Below, piece by piece: positions 26,011 to 36,479 of a stretch of 48,396 bases of DNA. The first letter of the stretch is position 1, and each line of letters begins with the position of its first letter. Made by a program: the position numbers and the translations under genes. The notes beneath the pieces were generated by a model. It did no database searches. It was not told the DNA's origin and was given only the letters and a program-made list of their open reading frames with translations. Source of the stretch: Deltaproteobacteria bacterium (GTDB lineage Bacteria; JAMCPX01); NCBI GenBank assembly GCA_023381995.1, contig JAMCVD010000024.1:1-48396 (forward strand), written 5' to 3'.

Positions 26011-26958
26011 TCAAAGGTTGATCTTTTCTTTGATCGTATAGACGGGATTGCTCATGGATTCGTGATAGAGACGTATAATCAATTCTGCGATCAGACCAAT
26101 CAGTATAAGCTCGAACCCTATGAGAAACAGGAATACGGCGAGCAGGAGCAGCGGGTTCCTGTAGGCGAAGACGTGGAGATGGAACTTTTCGTAGAGGACG
26201 TAGACGCCGATAAAAAAGCTCGCGAGCATGAACATGAGGCCGCTGCCTCCGAAGAGGTGCAGGGGCCTCGTAGAAAAATCTGCGAGAAACTTCACCGTGA
26301 GCAGGTCGAGCAGCACCTTTATCGTCTTCATAAAGCCATAATGGGTCTTGCCGTAGTGCCTCGGTCTGTGGTGTGTCTGTATCTCCGCAATGGATGCCCC
26401 CATCCCAGCCGCATACACGGGTATGAACCTGTGCATCTCCCCGTACAGCTTTATGCCTTTGAGGATGTCTGCCTTGTAGGCTTTCAGGGTGCACCCGAAG
26501 TCATGCAGCCTGACCCCTGTAACGATGCCGATAATATGATTTGCGACCATGGAAGGCAGCGTCCTGACCAGGAATTTGTCCCTCCTGGGCTTGCGCCATC
26601 CGCTCACAAGGTCGTAGCCGCTCTCTATCAGGGCAATCATGGCTGGTATATCGTGGGGGTCGTTCTGGAGATCGGCGTCCATCGTAACTATGATGCGGCC
26701 TCCGGCGTTTTCGATGCCTGCCGACATCGCCGGCGTCTGCCCATAGTTCCTCCTGAAGCTCACCACTTTAACGGTGCGGTCGTCTGACGCGATTCGTTTC
26801 AGGTTCTTCAGGGTCGCATCCGTGCTGCCGTCGTCGACGAATACGATCTCCGCATCGTAGTGGTGCAGGCCGATGACGTCCTTGAGCTCTGCATAGAGCT
26901 TCCCAACGGATTCGGCTTCATTAAAAACGGGTATTATAACGGACAGATCTACGCCCAT
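26011..26958 (-). CDS. GT2 glycosyltransferase with C-terminal TM helices (polyprenyl-phosphate sugar transferase type)
   Basis: LSVIIPVFNEAESVGKLYAEL, FVDDGSTDAT, FRRNYGQTPAMSAGI, TMDADLQNDPHDIPAMI. Confidence 0.93.
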   Translation of the reverse strand: MGVDLSVIIPVFNEAESVGKLYAELKDVIGLHHYDAEIVFVDDGSTDATLKNLKRIASDDRTVKVVSFRRNYGQTPAMSAGIENAGGRIIVTMDADLQNDPHDIPAMIALIESGYDLVSGWRKPRRDKFLVRTLPSMVANHIIGIVTGVRLHDFGCTLKAYKADILKGIKLYGEMHRFIPVYAAGMGASIAEIQTHHRPRHYGKTHYGFMKTIKVLLDLLTVKFLADFSTRPLHLFGGSGLMFMLASFFIGVYVLYEKFHLHVFAYRNPLLLLAVFLFLIGFELILIGLIAELIIRLYHESMSNPVYTIKEKINL

Positions 26959-27001
26959 GTACTCACACTATCAGAAAAACTGCACGTTTCAAATAGATTT
27001 T

Positions 27002-27241
27002 GGTTCCTCTCCCCTTTGTGATCATGAAGAAAGAGTTTTCTCCTCTGCTCGTAAAACAAAGCTCTTTTCGGTAAAGGGGGTACGGCCCATAACGTCTCCG
27101 TATTTCCATAGCGAGAGAGAAGCAGTCCACGCAGAGTACCACGGAAGCATTGCAGGCAGTCCGGATGTGTTTCCCTTCGCAGTGTCGAAAACTCTTTCTT
27201 TTTGTTCTATCAGTCCCATGATCACTTTTGGGATAAGAGCC
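27002..27241. mobile_element. MITE-like element, full-length copy
   Basis: 25-bp imperfect TIRs 27002-27026 / 27217-27241 (18 of 25), flanks TAGATTTT / TAAATTTT, near-identical ends to 255-377. Confidence 0.75.
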
Positions 27242-27282
27242 TAAATTTTTAAAGGTAGAGGGCCAGACCGCAGGGAGACGCA

Positions 27283-28722
27283 TCACATGATGGAGGAGTA
27301 GTTATTGGTCCAGTTGGCGGGACCGCCCGTGTGGAGATAGAAAACGATGGACGGCAGCAGTCCGACGTCGAAGAACTTCTTTACGTAGTACAGCTTGTTG
27401 AGAGCCATTAATCTGAAGAGGGGCGTCAGCAGCGCCGAGCTGTACAGCCTTGGCATAATCCTGTAGAAACTGTCGTGTTTGACGATGAACGGGAACGTAT
27501 AGAACAGGTTCTCGAACTGGACCGCGTACGGCGTCCTATATATCGGCTTTTCCCTGTCGAAAAAGCTTTCGAGGCCCATTGTATAGTCGTGTTCAAGGTA
27601 CCCGTGATCGATGGCGAACTCGTAAAGCTTTGTGCCCTCTATGGGGACCGACATGGTTATTACCGGATTGTCCGGCCTGATCTTCCTGTTGAGCTCTATG
27701 GTCTCGAACACATTTTCGAGGGTCTCGCCGGGGTTCCCTATCATGTTGAACGTCGCCAGTCGTATCCCATGCTTCTTTATCAGCATACACTTGTCGATGA
27801 TCTCCTGGTCGGATATCCTCTTGTTGAGTACATTCACCCTGATGTCGCTGTTGCCGCTTTCGATGCCAACGGCGATGCCCGTGCATCCGGCGTGGGCGAG
27901 CGACTTTATGGTGCTCTCGTCGAGCTTGTTTACCATGCTGTTGAACGTGAACGGGACCGCTATCCTTTCCGCGTATCGGCCGCAGAACTCTGTCGTCCAT
28001 CCCGCGTCGAAGGTGAACAGGTCGTCGGAGAAGTGGACGTGCTTGAGCGGGTACCTGTTCATGATATATTCTATCTCTTCCAGCATGCGGCTTACGCTTT
28101 TCTTCCTTACGAAGCTGCCCCTGCCTTCCGTGATCTTCTTCAGGGAGGGATTAAAGCAATAGGAGCAGACATTCGGGCACCCCCTGCCGCTGATGAACCT
28201 TTTTAAGGGGAGGTTTTTTATGACCCTGTATTTATAATAGACCTCTCTGTCCGGGAGGGGCATTTCGTCCAAGTCCGTAAGCGGGCCCATGGGATTCTTA
28301 TAGATATCTCCCTTGTACTTTACCCACATGCTGCGGACGGTGGTGATGTCGCCGTCCGAACCGAGCCTCTGTAGGAACTCTGGTATTGCATAGTCCACTT
28401 CACCCCTGAGAATGGCATCGACGCCCTCGTTGTCTATGACACCCGGGAAAAAAGTGGGATGGGTGCCTGTAAGTATGCATACGGCCTTCGGCAGGGCGGA
28501 TTTTATCTTTCTGGCAGTGGATATGCCCCATTCGGGCTTTGTGATGGAGGTGGGTAGTATTACTATCGACGGCTCGTAAGAGCCCGCAGACTTCAGCAGG
28601 TTGTTTTCTTCCCTTTCGATCAGTACATCGTAGTCATGGCCTTGTTTTCTGAGCACTCCTGCCAGCTCGGTAAGGGCGAGTGACTCGTTGATGGCGTTGT
28701 CCTGTACAAATAAGACCTTCAT
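27283..28722 (-). CDS. B12-binding-type radical SAM protein
   Basis: GRGCPNVCSYCFNPSLKK (CxxxCxxC); N-terminal Rossmann-like domain with GTHPTFFP. Confidence 0.9.
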   Translation of the reverse strand: MKVLFVQDNAINESLALTELAGVLRKQGHDYDVLIEREENNLLKSAGSYEPSIVILPTSITKPEWGISTARKIKSALPKAVCILTGTHPTFFPGVIDNEGVDAILRGEVDYAIPEFLQRLGSDGDITTVRSMWVKYKGDIYKNPMGPLTDLDEMPLPDREVYYKYRVIKNLPLKRFISGRGCPNVCSYCFNPSLKKITEGRGSFVRKKSVSRMLEEIEYIMNRYPLKHVHFSDDLFTFDAGWTTEFCGRYAERIAVPFTFNSMVNKLDESTIKSLAHAGCTGIAVGIESGNSDIRVNVLNKRISDQEIIDKCMLIKKHGIRLATFNMIGNPGETLENVFETIELNRKIRPDNPVITMSVPIEGTKLYEFAIDHGYLEHDYTMGLESFFDREKPIYRTPYAVQFENLFYTFPFIVKHDSFYRIMPRLYSSALLTPLFRLMALNKLYYVKKFFDVGLLPSIVFYLHTGGPANWTNNYSSIM

Positions 28723-28870
28723 GGCTCTATGACTATTCTTCTGTCGAGGAGTATATGTTGAAACAGACCGATTGTCAACGCGATATTATACAAGCCCCCG
28801 TATATTGAACGGGATGCCCGCCGCGTGGGCCTCCCGATTTAACAGGGCTGGTTTTTTAAAGGGCTTTCAT

Positions 28871-31714
28871 TTATCTGGCAGCACCAGAATTCAGGCTATG
28901 TACCATTTTTTTGATGTACCGGATGTCCGGGTGCTCGTTGCCTTTCGGTACATACACGATGTCGTCGTCCTCCAGGGATGGGTTGTAGACAGCGTCCTTT
29001 GTCTGTATGTAGTTAATAAAGTCTGTCGTTATCAGCCTGTCGTGCCTCAGGATGACGATGCTATTGAGGTCCGATACGGGCAGCAGACCGCCTGTCAGGG
29101 TAAAGGTGTCTGCCAGCCTCGCATGCTCGGGCAGGATAAAGCTCCCGGTATATCTCACGGCGCCGATGACGGTCACCGAGATGGTCTTATGGGGGATGCC
29201 GGGCACATAAATGATGTCGTTGTTTTGGAGCAACGGGTTGTAGGCCTGGTCCTTCGTCAGCACATACCGCATAAGGTCTACTTTTATCGGCCTGTCATGC
29301 CTCAGGATGACGATGCTGTCGTAGTCCGATGCGGGCAGGTGACCCCCGGTCATGGTGAAGGCATTCGCGAGCCTCGCACCGTCGTTCAGGGTAAAGCTTC
29401 TCGAATATTTTACGGCACCGAAGACGGTCACCCTGATGGTCTTGTGGGGGGTGCCGGGCACATAAACGATGTCGTTGTCCCTTAGCAAGGGATTGTCCCC
29501 CGGAGCACGGGTCTTCAGATAGCGCAGCAGATTCACCCTTATAAGCTTGTTTCCCCTTATGATGATGACCTGCTTGAGGGCCGACGCCACCACCGGCCCT
29601 TCGGCCTTTACCAGTGCATACATCAATCTTGTCCCCATATCAACACTCAGACTTCTATTATACCTTGCCGTATCTACTATTGTTACTTTTATAGGTAGCT
29701 GCGGGGTGATTGCCGAGATAGATTTATAGCGATGCCCTGTCTCGTGACCCGGGGATTTTCCTGATTTCATGGACTCCGGCCTCTTATAAGATTTATAAAA
29801 ATCTTCGATCAGCTTCCTATTTTGGGGAGAGTCGAGAGGGGCCGTCTCTCCCGGTACGTAGATCACATCGTGCTCATCAAGAAGTGGATTGGACTGTCGA
29901 TCGCCTGTTTGAAAATATCTGGTCAAGTCTATGACGGTTTGCAATCCATTCCTGATTATGATCACGCTATTCAGTGCGGCTTTTTGTTGAATCCCGCCTG
30001 CGTATTTCAGAAGCCCTAAAAGGGTGGGGGTGGTCCTGTCTTTATCTGTAAGAAGGGTGAATACACCCGTCTTTCTGGTGGCGCCGATAAGGAGGACGTC
30101 TACGAAGGATGCTTGAGGAGAAGTTGTAAATTTTAACAAAGAGAAGCTGCCTACTTTCAGGATGGTATCATAGTGCTCCAATATAAGTCTTTCCAATGAG
30201 TTGGGATGGAACTCCATATTATTCATTTTATAGAGCTGCATAAGTAGTGGGTAAGACCAGTTGTGTGTTATTATGTATTCATTATGCGAAGACTTGAGCC
30301 TGCTTAAGACATCCTCAAGCATGGACCGGGGGGCACTGATCTTTGTGCCGAAGCTTGGGACCAAGTCATATGCTGTGGGATTGTTTATACCCATAACCGG
30401 GTATAACAGAGGGGCAAACGGATAGGCGAGTACATTCCTATCGCTTCCTATCAGCTTGTCTGCCTGGGTGATGAACTCTACAAGCGTCGATGCACCATAT
30501 CTGTCGAAAGACCACAGGTGCTCATGATCGAGCTCAAAATGATATGCCTTCGTATCAATCTTTTTGACATTATTGTAGATAATCACGCACACCGCCGCAG
30601 CACCTGCTAAAGCCACTATATTGAATAATCCCTTGATCAGTTTACAGATCAGTTTCCAGCTCACCCTTTTTAAGAGCTCCTCAAGTCTCCAAAGGACATA
30701 AACGGAGAATACGATACTCAGTCCCATATTGATATATGTCGTCGTCGGAACGACCAGCATAATACGATGGGTAACGTTCAGAAACAGGATGATGTTGCCG
30801 ATGAAGAGCGATGACTCCTGGGGTAATGCGTTTCTTTGTTTGAACAGGAAGAAGAGGCTGAGTACGAACGTGGAGATAAAGAGCAGCCTTAGCGGCTCGA
30901 ATATATATCTTATGGATGCGAACGGTCCCATGTAGAACATGTTGATTTTAGGATACAGGACGAGCAGTATGTGTTGGTCCCTTAAGAAGGGGACGAACGC
31001 CCCGTGTACTGCCAGCAGCAGCAGCATAATGGTAAGCGGTACCGCTGCACCCGACAGGAACTTGAGTGCTGCAAGTTTTTTCTGTCGCCCGATCGACGAT
31101 GTGTCGCTTTGCGATGTGCCGGATACATGTTTTAAATAGATGAGGGGGGTGAGCAGTGCTATCGTATACACTCCCGTCGACTGCAACAGGACAGCGGTCG
31201 ATCCGGCAAGCAGGCCCGATAGATACACGTACGTGTCCCTGCCGCTGTGCATAAATCTATTAAGGGCAATGAGGGTCAGAAAGAGTGTTATGGTCGAGGT
31301 GAGATAATGGTTCAGGGTGAACCACTCCGTGTATCCGAAGGTCAGGAAGAGCAGCGGTGCAAGGATCGCATACCATCTTTTTATGACAAGCCTTGATATA
31401 TGGTACAGCAGGAGATTTATTGTGCACGACAGTACAATCGTGACCTGGTTGGACACGGCGATGCTGTAGCCGAATAGTTTATACAGCCCCGCCATAATAT
31501 AGAAGTCGCCCGGGAAAAACACCTCGAAGAAGTCTCTGTAGATCATCTGTCCGTGCAAGATCCTCCATGCCCCGATCATCGTGCCCTCGTCGTTTGCCGG
31601 GTTGGTGGCGAACATATAATGGCTGTATAGGGACAGATAGGTATAAGAAATAAAGGCGACTATCAGGTAGGGGAATGATTTTTTAAGGTATTTCATGTAT
31701 CGACTCTTCCACAA
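28871..31714 (-). CDS. Polytopic GT-C-like membrane protein fused to four C-terminal SLBB-type repeats
   Basis: ANDEGTMIGAWRILHGQMIYRDFFEVFFPG; repeated RVTVFGAVKYSRSF...LRYxxTxxxxxNPLLxxNDIIYVPG. Confidence 0.8.
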   Translation of the reverse strand: MWKSRYMKYLKKSFPYLIVAFISYTYLSLYSHYMFATNPANDEGTMIGAWRILHGQMIYRDFFEVFFPGDFYIMAGLYKLFGYSIAVSNQVTIVLSCTINLLLYHISRLVIKRWYAILAPLLFLTFGYTEWFTLNHYLTSTITLFLTLIALNRFMHSGRDTYVYLSGLLAGSTAVLLQSTGVYTIALLTPLIYLKHVSGTSQSDTSSIGRQKKLAALKFLSGAAVPLTIMLLLLAVHGAFVPFLRDQHILLVLYPKINMFYMGPFASIRYIFEPLRLLFISTFVLSLFFLFKQRNALPQESSLFIGNIILFLNVTHRIMLVVPTTTYINMGLSIVFSVYVLWRLEELLKRVSWKLICKLIKGLFNIVALAGAAAVCVIIYNNVKKIDTKAYHFELDHEHLWSFDRYGASTLVEFITQADKLIGSDRNVLAYPFAPLLYPVMGINNPTAYDLVPSFGTKISAPRSMLEDVLSRLKSSHNEYIITHNWSYPLLMQLYKMNNMEFHPNSLERLILEHYDTILKVGSFSLLKFTTSPQASFVDVLLIGATRKTGVFTLLTDKDRTTPTLLGLLKYAGGIQQKAALNSVIIIRNGLQTVIDLTRYFQTGDRQSNPLLDEHDVIYVPGETAPLDSPQNRKLIEDFYKSYKRPESMKSGKSPGHETGHRYKSISAITPQLPIKVTIVDTARYNRSLSVDMGTRLMYALVKAEGPVVASALKQVIIIRGNKLIRVNLLRYLKTRAPGDNPLLRDNDIVYVPGTPHKTIRVTVFGAVKYSRSFTLNDGARLANAFTMTGGHLPASDYDSIVILRHDRPIKVDLMRYVLTKDQAYNPLLQNNDIIYVPGIPHKTISVTVIGAVRYTGSFILPEHARLADTFTLTGGLLPVSDLNSIVILRHDRLITTDFINYIQTKDAVYNPSLEDDDIVYVPKGNEHPDIRYIKKMVHSLNSGAAR

Positions 31715-31988
31715 TGTGTAATCATATCGGCATAGAAAGGGTAGTATAGAATTTATTTATGGGCAAGACAAATGATGGTGGATAAATAAAAAACCATTTG
31801 ACATTCCTTTCGGGATTCTGTACCCTTCATGAAGAGAGGTGAGAATATGTGGCGGCCAGCACCGAGATAAATAAAATTTGGTATGTTCTTGTTGTCTGAA
31901 GGGAAACAGTATGCGGGGGATAGTCCGGGGTTAGAGAGTGTGTTTTAGCCTTCGAGTGTGGAAATATTTTTATCTGCACTGTCAGAAA

Positions 31989-32020
31989 GTGTAAGATATC
32001 CACGGGGGTATATATTACAC
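31989..32020. repeat. Inverted repeat in the divergent intergenic region
   Basis: GTGTAAGATAT-N10-ATATATTACAC, 10 of 11 pairs. Confidence 0.45.
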
Positions 32021-32082
32021 AACAGCATGAAATGAATGAATTACCCCAAAACAAAGTTAAGAAGGCACATAAATATTGAGAG

Positions 32083-33666
32083 ATGAGCATGTCACGCATA
32101 TTACCCACTAACGAGAACGGGGATCTTGACTGTCTTCTCATACATACTCCAAAGTTTAACCATTACGTACACCCTTTCAACAAGGTACAGTTCGTTAATC
32201 TCATGCCCATGGGTCTCCTGTTTATGGCAGACCTGTTAAAAAGGCATGGATTCAAGAGTAGGGTCTTACACCTCGGCATCGAAAAATTATTTACAAAGGA
32301 CTTTTCCTTAAGGGAATATCTCCTTCTTACGAAGCCAAAGGTCGTTGGGATTACGCTTCATTGGCACCATCAGTCTTTTGACGCTATAGAAGTTGCCAGA
32401 GAAGTAAAAAAAGTCTTGCCCGATACCTTCTTGGTCCTGGGGGGGCTGACAGCAAGTTTTTTTAAAAACGAGATACTGGAGAGCTTCGGATTCATCGATG
32501 GGGTCATATCCGGAGACGGCGAGGGCCCACTTCTAAAAATTGTTGAGCATATCGTTAAGAATAACGGGGACATAACTTTGATCCCCAACCTCGCCCGCCG
32601 AAGCGACGGCAGTATTGTACAGAATACCTGTAGTTACATAACGACCAAAGAGGTGTTGGACAGTGCTTCTTTTAGTAATTACGATCTTATGGAAAACTAC
32701 GATTTTTACCCGCAGTTATTTTTCTTTAACTTCAACACCAGCCCGGCACTTAACAAGATCGTTTATAAAAGTTCCCTCGTTGCGTCCATGTATCTTCCGA
32801 TCGGCAAGGGCTGCACGGCAAATTGTAGCTTTTGCGGAGGGGGCTACGATGCAAACGGGATCATAAATGGCAAGGTGCGCATTGTGTTGAGGTCGCCGGA
32901 TAAGATAATAGAAAACATAAAAGATGGTATACGGTGGGGCTTTAAGAGCTTCAACACCGACTTCGATCTCCCAGGGCAGAACTCAAGGACATTTTTTTTA
33001 GAGCTTTTTAAAACGATAAGGAACAATAATCTCAAAATAACGTACAACTTCAACTCGTACTCGCTGCCGTCTGTCGATTTCGTGGATGAGTTCAGTGCGA
33101 CGTTTTCCAGGGATTCACAAATAATAATCTCACCGGAAAGCGGTTCTGAAAAGCTGAGAAAGATCCATAAAGGCTATTTTTATACCAACGCTGAGCTTTT
33201 GCAGACGTTGAAATATATGGAGGGAAAAGGGGTAAACGCGGGGGTCTATTTTGCCGGAGGCCTGCCGCTGGAGACGGAAGAAGACGTTAAGGAGACAATC
33301 GCATTACAGAAGCATCTGAGAAGGTATAAGAATATCAAACAGCTCATTACAGTTCCATTGGAGTTGGATCCTGCGTCGCCTATGTTTTTGTGTCCAGATA
33401 AGTTCAATATAATCTTAACAAGAAAGACCTTTCTTGACTATTATAAAGGTCATGCAAGGCTCTGGTTCGACAGAGGATATTATCTGTCAGGTTCTTCGGA
33501 AAAAGAGATGATGAAGACCCAATGCAAGAATTATTGCTTCTTAAATCCGGTTTTTGGAAAATACCTCTGTTATGTGTCCCATACCGCCACTAAATTCGAG
33601 CCCAATTTCTCCATAAGGTATGTTGACACTTTCCTTTCTTTTATTTTAAGGAAGCTGTTTAAGTAG
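32083..33666 (+). CDS. B12-binding-type radical SAM protein
   Basis: GKGCTANCSFCGGG; VVGITLHWHHQSFDAIEVAREVKKVLPDTFLVLGGLTASFF; VISGDGEGPL. Confidence 0.9.
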   Translation: MSMSRILPTNENGDLDCLLIHTPKFNHYVHPFNKVQFVNLMPMGLLFMADLLKRHGFKSRVLHLGIEKLFTKDFSLREYLLLTKPKVVGITLHWHHQSFDAIEVAREVKKVLPDTFLVLGGLTASFFKNEILESFGFIDGVISGDGEGPLLKIVEHIVKNNGDITLIPNLARRSDGSIVQNTCSYITTKEVLDSASFSNYDLMENYDFYPQLFFFNFNTSPALNKIVYKSSLVASMYLPIGKGCTANCSFCGGGYDANGIINGKVRIVLRSPDKIIENIKDGIRWGFKSFNTDFDLPGQNSRTFFLELFKTIRNNNLKITYNFNSYSLPSVDFVDEFSATFSRDSQIIISPESGSEKLRKIHKGYFYTNAELLQTLKYMEGKGVNAGVYFAGGLPLETEEDVKETIALQKHLRRYKNIKQLITVPLELDPASPMFLCPDKFNIILTRKTFLDYYKGHARLWFDRGYYLSGSSEKEMMKTQCKNYCFLNPVFGKYLCYVSHTATKFEPNFSIRYVDTFLSFILRKLFK

Positions 33667-33735
33667 AAAACATATCCATTGCCACCGTATTGGTAAGGTG
33701 TTGACTAATATCAATTTTTCGGTTACCGTGTCCTT

Positions 33736-35157
33736 ATGAAAATACTGTTTATTATACCCCCATTTTCATCTGGCGGCGGCTGGCTGGTCCCGCATATCGG
33801 CATAGCCTATATGGCTGCCGTGCTAAAGCAAAAAGGATACGATGTTACTATTGCAGATGCGATCGCAGAAAGACTTTCCGGTCCAGGAATAGTAGACAGT
33901 ATAAAAAAAGTGAAGCCGGACATTGTTGGCCTAACTGCCACGACACAGCAGATATATACTGCATCGATAATTGCAAATGAAGTTAAGGGCATATCTCCTG
34001 AAATTAAAACAATCATAGGCGGCTGCCATGTGTCCCCTTTGCCGGAACAGACATTGAGAGAGTTTAGCAGCTTTGATTATGCTGTCATCGGAGAAGGTGA
34101 ATTGGTCCTGCCGGAGCTTCTCAGGGCGATATCCGACGGTAACGACGGCGCGCTTGTGAATATAAAAGGGATAGCCTATAGAACAGACGATAAAGTTGTT
34201 GTAAACCCTCAGGGATCGTATGTCGATGTGAACAGCCTGCCAATGCCGGACTTTGACGGCTTTGATTTGAGTTTGTACAGGCCTTTTTATACCTTACCAA
34301 TCCACGGGTATAGAGAGCTGCCAATACTAACATCAAGAGGGTGTCCCTACGATTGTGTTTTTTGCTTCAGGACAAAGGGCAAGATTGCAAGGTATAGGAC
34401 GGTACAGTCGGTTATTAATGAAGTAAAAAGAGATATAGAGACATACCACGCAAATCAAATATCGTTTATTGACGACACGTTCACCACGAATATGAAACGT
34501 ACGGAGATGATCTGTGATGAATTGATGAAAGCGGGTATTCATAAAAAAATAGAATGGAGCTGTGGAACAAGGGCCGATGTCGTGAGTGGGCCGTTACTGA
34601 GTAAGATGAAGCAGGCCGGGTGCAGAGTGATCTCTTATGGGATAGAATCGGGGGATCAAAAGATTCTCGATAAGGCTACAAAGGGGCTAAAAATAGAGGA
34701 GATAAGAGAGGCGATACGATTGACCAAGCATGCTGGTATCGATGTGTATGCGAATTTTATCATCGGCTTGCCCTATGACACCGTCGACTCAATTAATAAA
34801 ACAATTGACTTTGCAATGGGACTCGATATTGATGCCGCATCATTCGCAATCCTGACACCATTTCCGGGAACGGGGCTTATCGATATGATTAAAAATGGCA
34901 GCGGTGGATTGAAAATGATTTCAAGCGACTGGAGGGATTATCATAAACATCTTGGCAGATCACTCGAACTTGATGCGGTCGATAGAAAGAAGCTCGAAAA
35001 GCTTCAGAGGAAGGCGTACATGAAATTTTATCTGAGACCGAAACGGTTTATAAATATGTTCAAGATCGTAGGACTGGGTACGATAATGTCTTATGCACTT
35101 CAACGGGTCTACATTAAGAAATCCGGACCTTCTCGCATAAACGATCATAGCGTTTAG
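33736..35157 (+). CDS. B12-binding-type radical SAM protein (BchE-like family)
   Basis: SRGCPYDCVFCFRTKG; KPDIVGLTATTQQIYTASIIANEVK...IIGGCHVSPLPEQTL; VIGEGELVLPEL. Confidence 0.93.
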   Translation: MKILFIIPPFSSGGGWLVPHIGIAYMAAVLKQKGYDVTIADAIAERLSGPGIVDSIKKVKPDIVGLTATTQQIYTASIIANEVKGISPEIKTIIGGCHVSPLPEQTLREFSSFDYAVIGEGELVLPELLRAISDGNDGALVNIKGIAYRTDDKVVVNPQGSYVDVNSLPMPDFDGFDLSLYRPFYTLPIHGYRELPILTSRGCPYDCVFCFRTKGKIARYRTVQSVINEVKRDIETYHANQISFIDDTFTTNMKRTEMICDELMKAGIHKKIEWSCGTRADVVSGPLLSKMKQAGCRVISYGIESGDQKILDKATKGLKIEEIREAIRLTKHAGIDVYANFIIGLPYDTVDSINKTIDFAMGLDIDAASFAILTPFPGTGLIDMIKNGSGGLKMISSDWRDYHKHLGRSLELDAVDRKKLEKLQRKAYMKFYLRPKRFINMFKIVGLGTIMSYALQRVYIKKSGPSRINDHSV

Positions 35158-35186
35158 GAAAAAAGGAAAGGAATGCAGCGGCAACT

Positions 35187-36476
35187 ATGAAATTACTGTT
35201 TATAAACGCACCCGGAAAATGGGCGGGCAAAAGGCAATTGATATATCCCCTGGGATTGGCATATGTGGCAACCTACCTGAAGGAAAGATTGGACTCGCCG
35301 GAGATACATTTTTTAGATTTGAATATGTATAAAGATTACTCGCATGTATTGGAGAGGGCAGTAAAGGAATTTTCCCCGGAAATCGTAGGAATTGAATTTA
35401 GGAACGCTTTTTATTTTTCAACTCCTCAAGCATCTTTATTGAAAGATACAGTGGATAAAATCAAACTTACGGTCCCGGATTCCAAAGTAATAATAGGGGG
35501 CTCTGGATTTTCGCTGTTTGCAGAAGATATTATGAAGTACATAAAAAACATAGATTTTGGGATTTTCGGAGAGGGGGAGGTACCGTTCTGGGGGCTGATA
35601 AACTCGGATTTCCGTGCAGAAAAAGTTAAAAATGTGTTTTTCAGGAACAACAACGAAATAATTTATTCGGGTCATAGTGACTCCCTCGTTGATCCCGAGG
35701 AGCTGTCGGTTCCCAAAAGGGACTGGGACGGACTCGATCTGAGTAAATACAATTATCATGGGTTTCAAACCAAGAGGGGATGCTCCTTTAGGTGTGATTA
35801 CTGTCCGGAACCTTTTCTTCAGGGAAAGTATTACAGATTGTATCCATTGAAGCGGATTAAAGAAGAGTTAGCGTACTGCGTCAGTCTGGGTATTGATAAA
35901 ATATTTTTTGTCGATACCATCTTCAATCTTCCCCTACGATTTTCAATGAATGTCTTGGATGTCTTATCCGATTTTAAGGGAGTGGAATTCTCCGCTTTCT
36001 TTAAGGTGACCGGCTTCAATCAGAGCTATATAAATAAATTAGAAGAAACCGGATTCAAAGAAATATATGTTTCGTTGGAAAATGTCGACCCTTCTTTATT
36101 GGAATTAAACCGCACGGGTATCAATGAGCGGGCAATAGAAGAAACGACAAGGCTCTTGTATAAATCGAAATTAAAGGTAAGGTATCAATTTATCCTGGGA
36201 CTTCCCCATGAGGACTTTGCCAACAGGATCAAAAACATGGGTTTTATGCTGAGACTCATGGTTAAGAGCAGATTCAAAGACCGGGTATTTGCAGAGCCTT
36301 TGGCAATTTTACCGTATACGGAATTGATAAAAAGACATAACATAGAGATCGATCTTTTCAACTACCCTGTTTTTATGAGAAAGCTCTATTGGTGGTATTT
36401 CCCTCTATTGAAAATTATCCAAAAAATGTCAGATTTATTCAAACTCAATATTCTTAAATTAAACAAATTTAAATAG
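35187..36476 (+). CDS. B12-binding-type radical SAM protein
   Basis: KRGCSFRCDYCPEPFLQGKYYR; YPLGLAYVATYLKERL; IIGGSGFSLF; GIFGEGEVPF. Confidence 0.9.
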   Translation: MKLLFINAPGKWAGKRQLIYPLGLAYVATYLKERLDSPEIHFLDLNMYKDYSHVLERAVKEFSPEIVGIEFRNAFYFSTPQASLLKDTVDKIKLTVPDSKVIIGGSGFSLFAEDIMKYIKNIDFGIFGEGEVPFWGLINSDFRAEKVKNVFFRNNNEIIYSGHSDSLVDPEELSVPKRDWDGLDLSKYNYHGFQTKRGCSFRCDYCPEPFLQGKYYRLYPLKRIKEELAYCVSLGIDKIFFVDTIFNLPLRFSMNVLDVLSDFKGVEFSAFFKVTGFNQSYINKLEETGFKEIYVSLENVDPSLLELNRTGINERAIEETTRLLYKSKLKVRYQFILGLPHEDFANRIKNMGFMLRLMVKSRFKDRVFAEPLAILPYTELIKRHNIEIDLFNYPVFMRKLYWWYFPLLKIIQKMSDLFKLNILKLNKFK

Positions 36477-36479
36477 GTT

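Noticed and set aside
26963-27286. 107-aa and 67-aa minus-strand ORFs within the repeat element
   Set aside because: They follow the MITE-like sequence, and the equivalent ORF at 156-434 is shortened with the internal deletion; better explained as open frames in a repeat than as genes.
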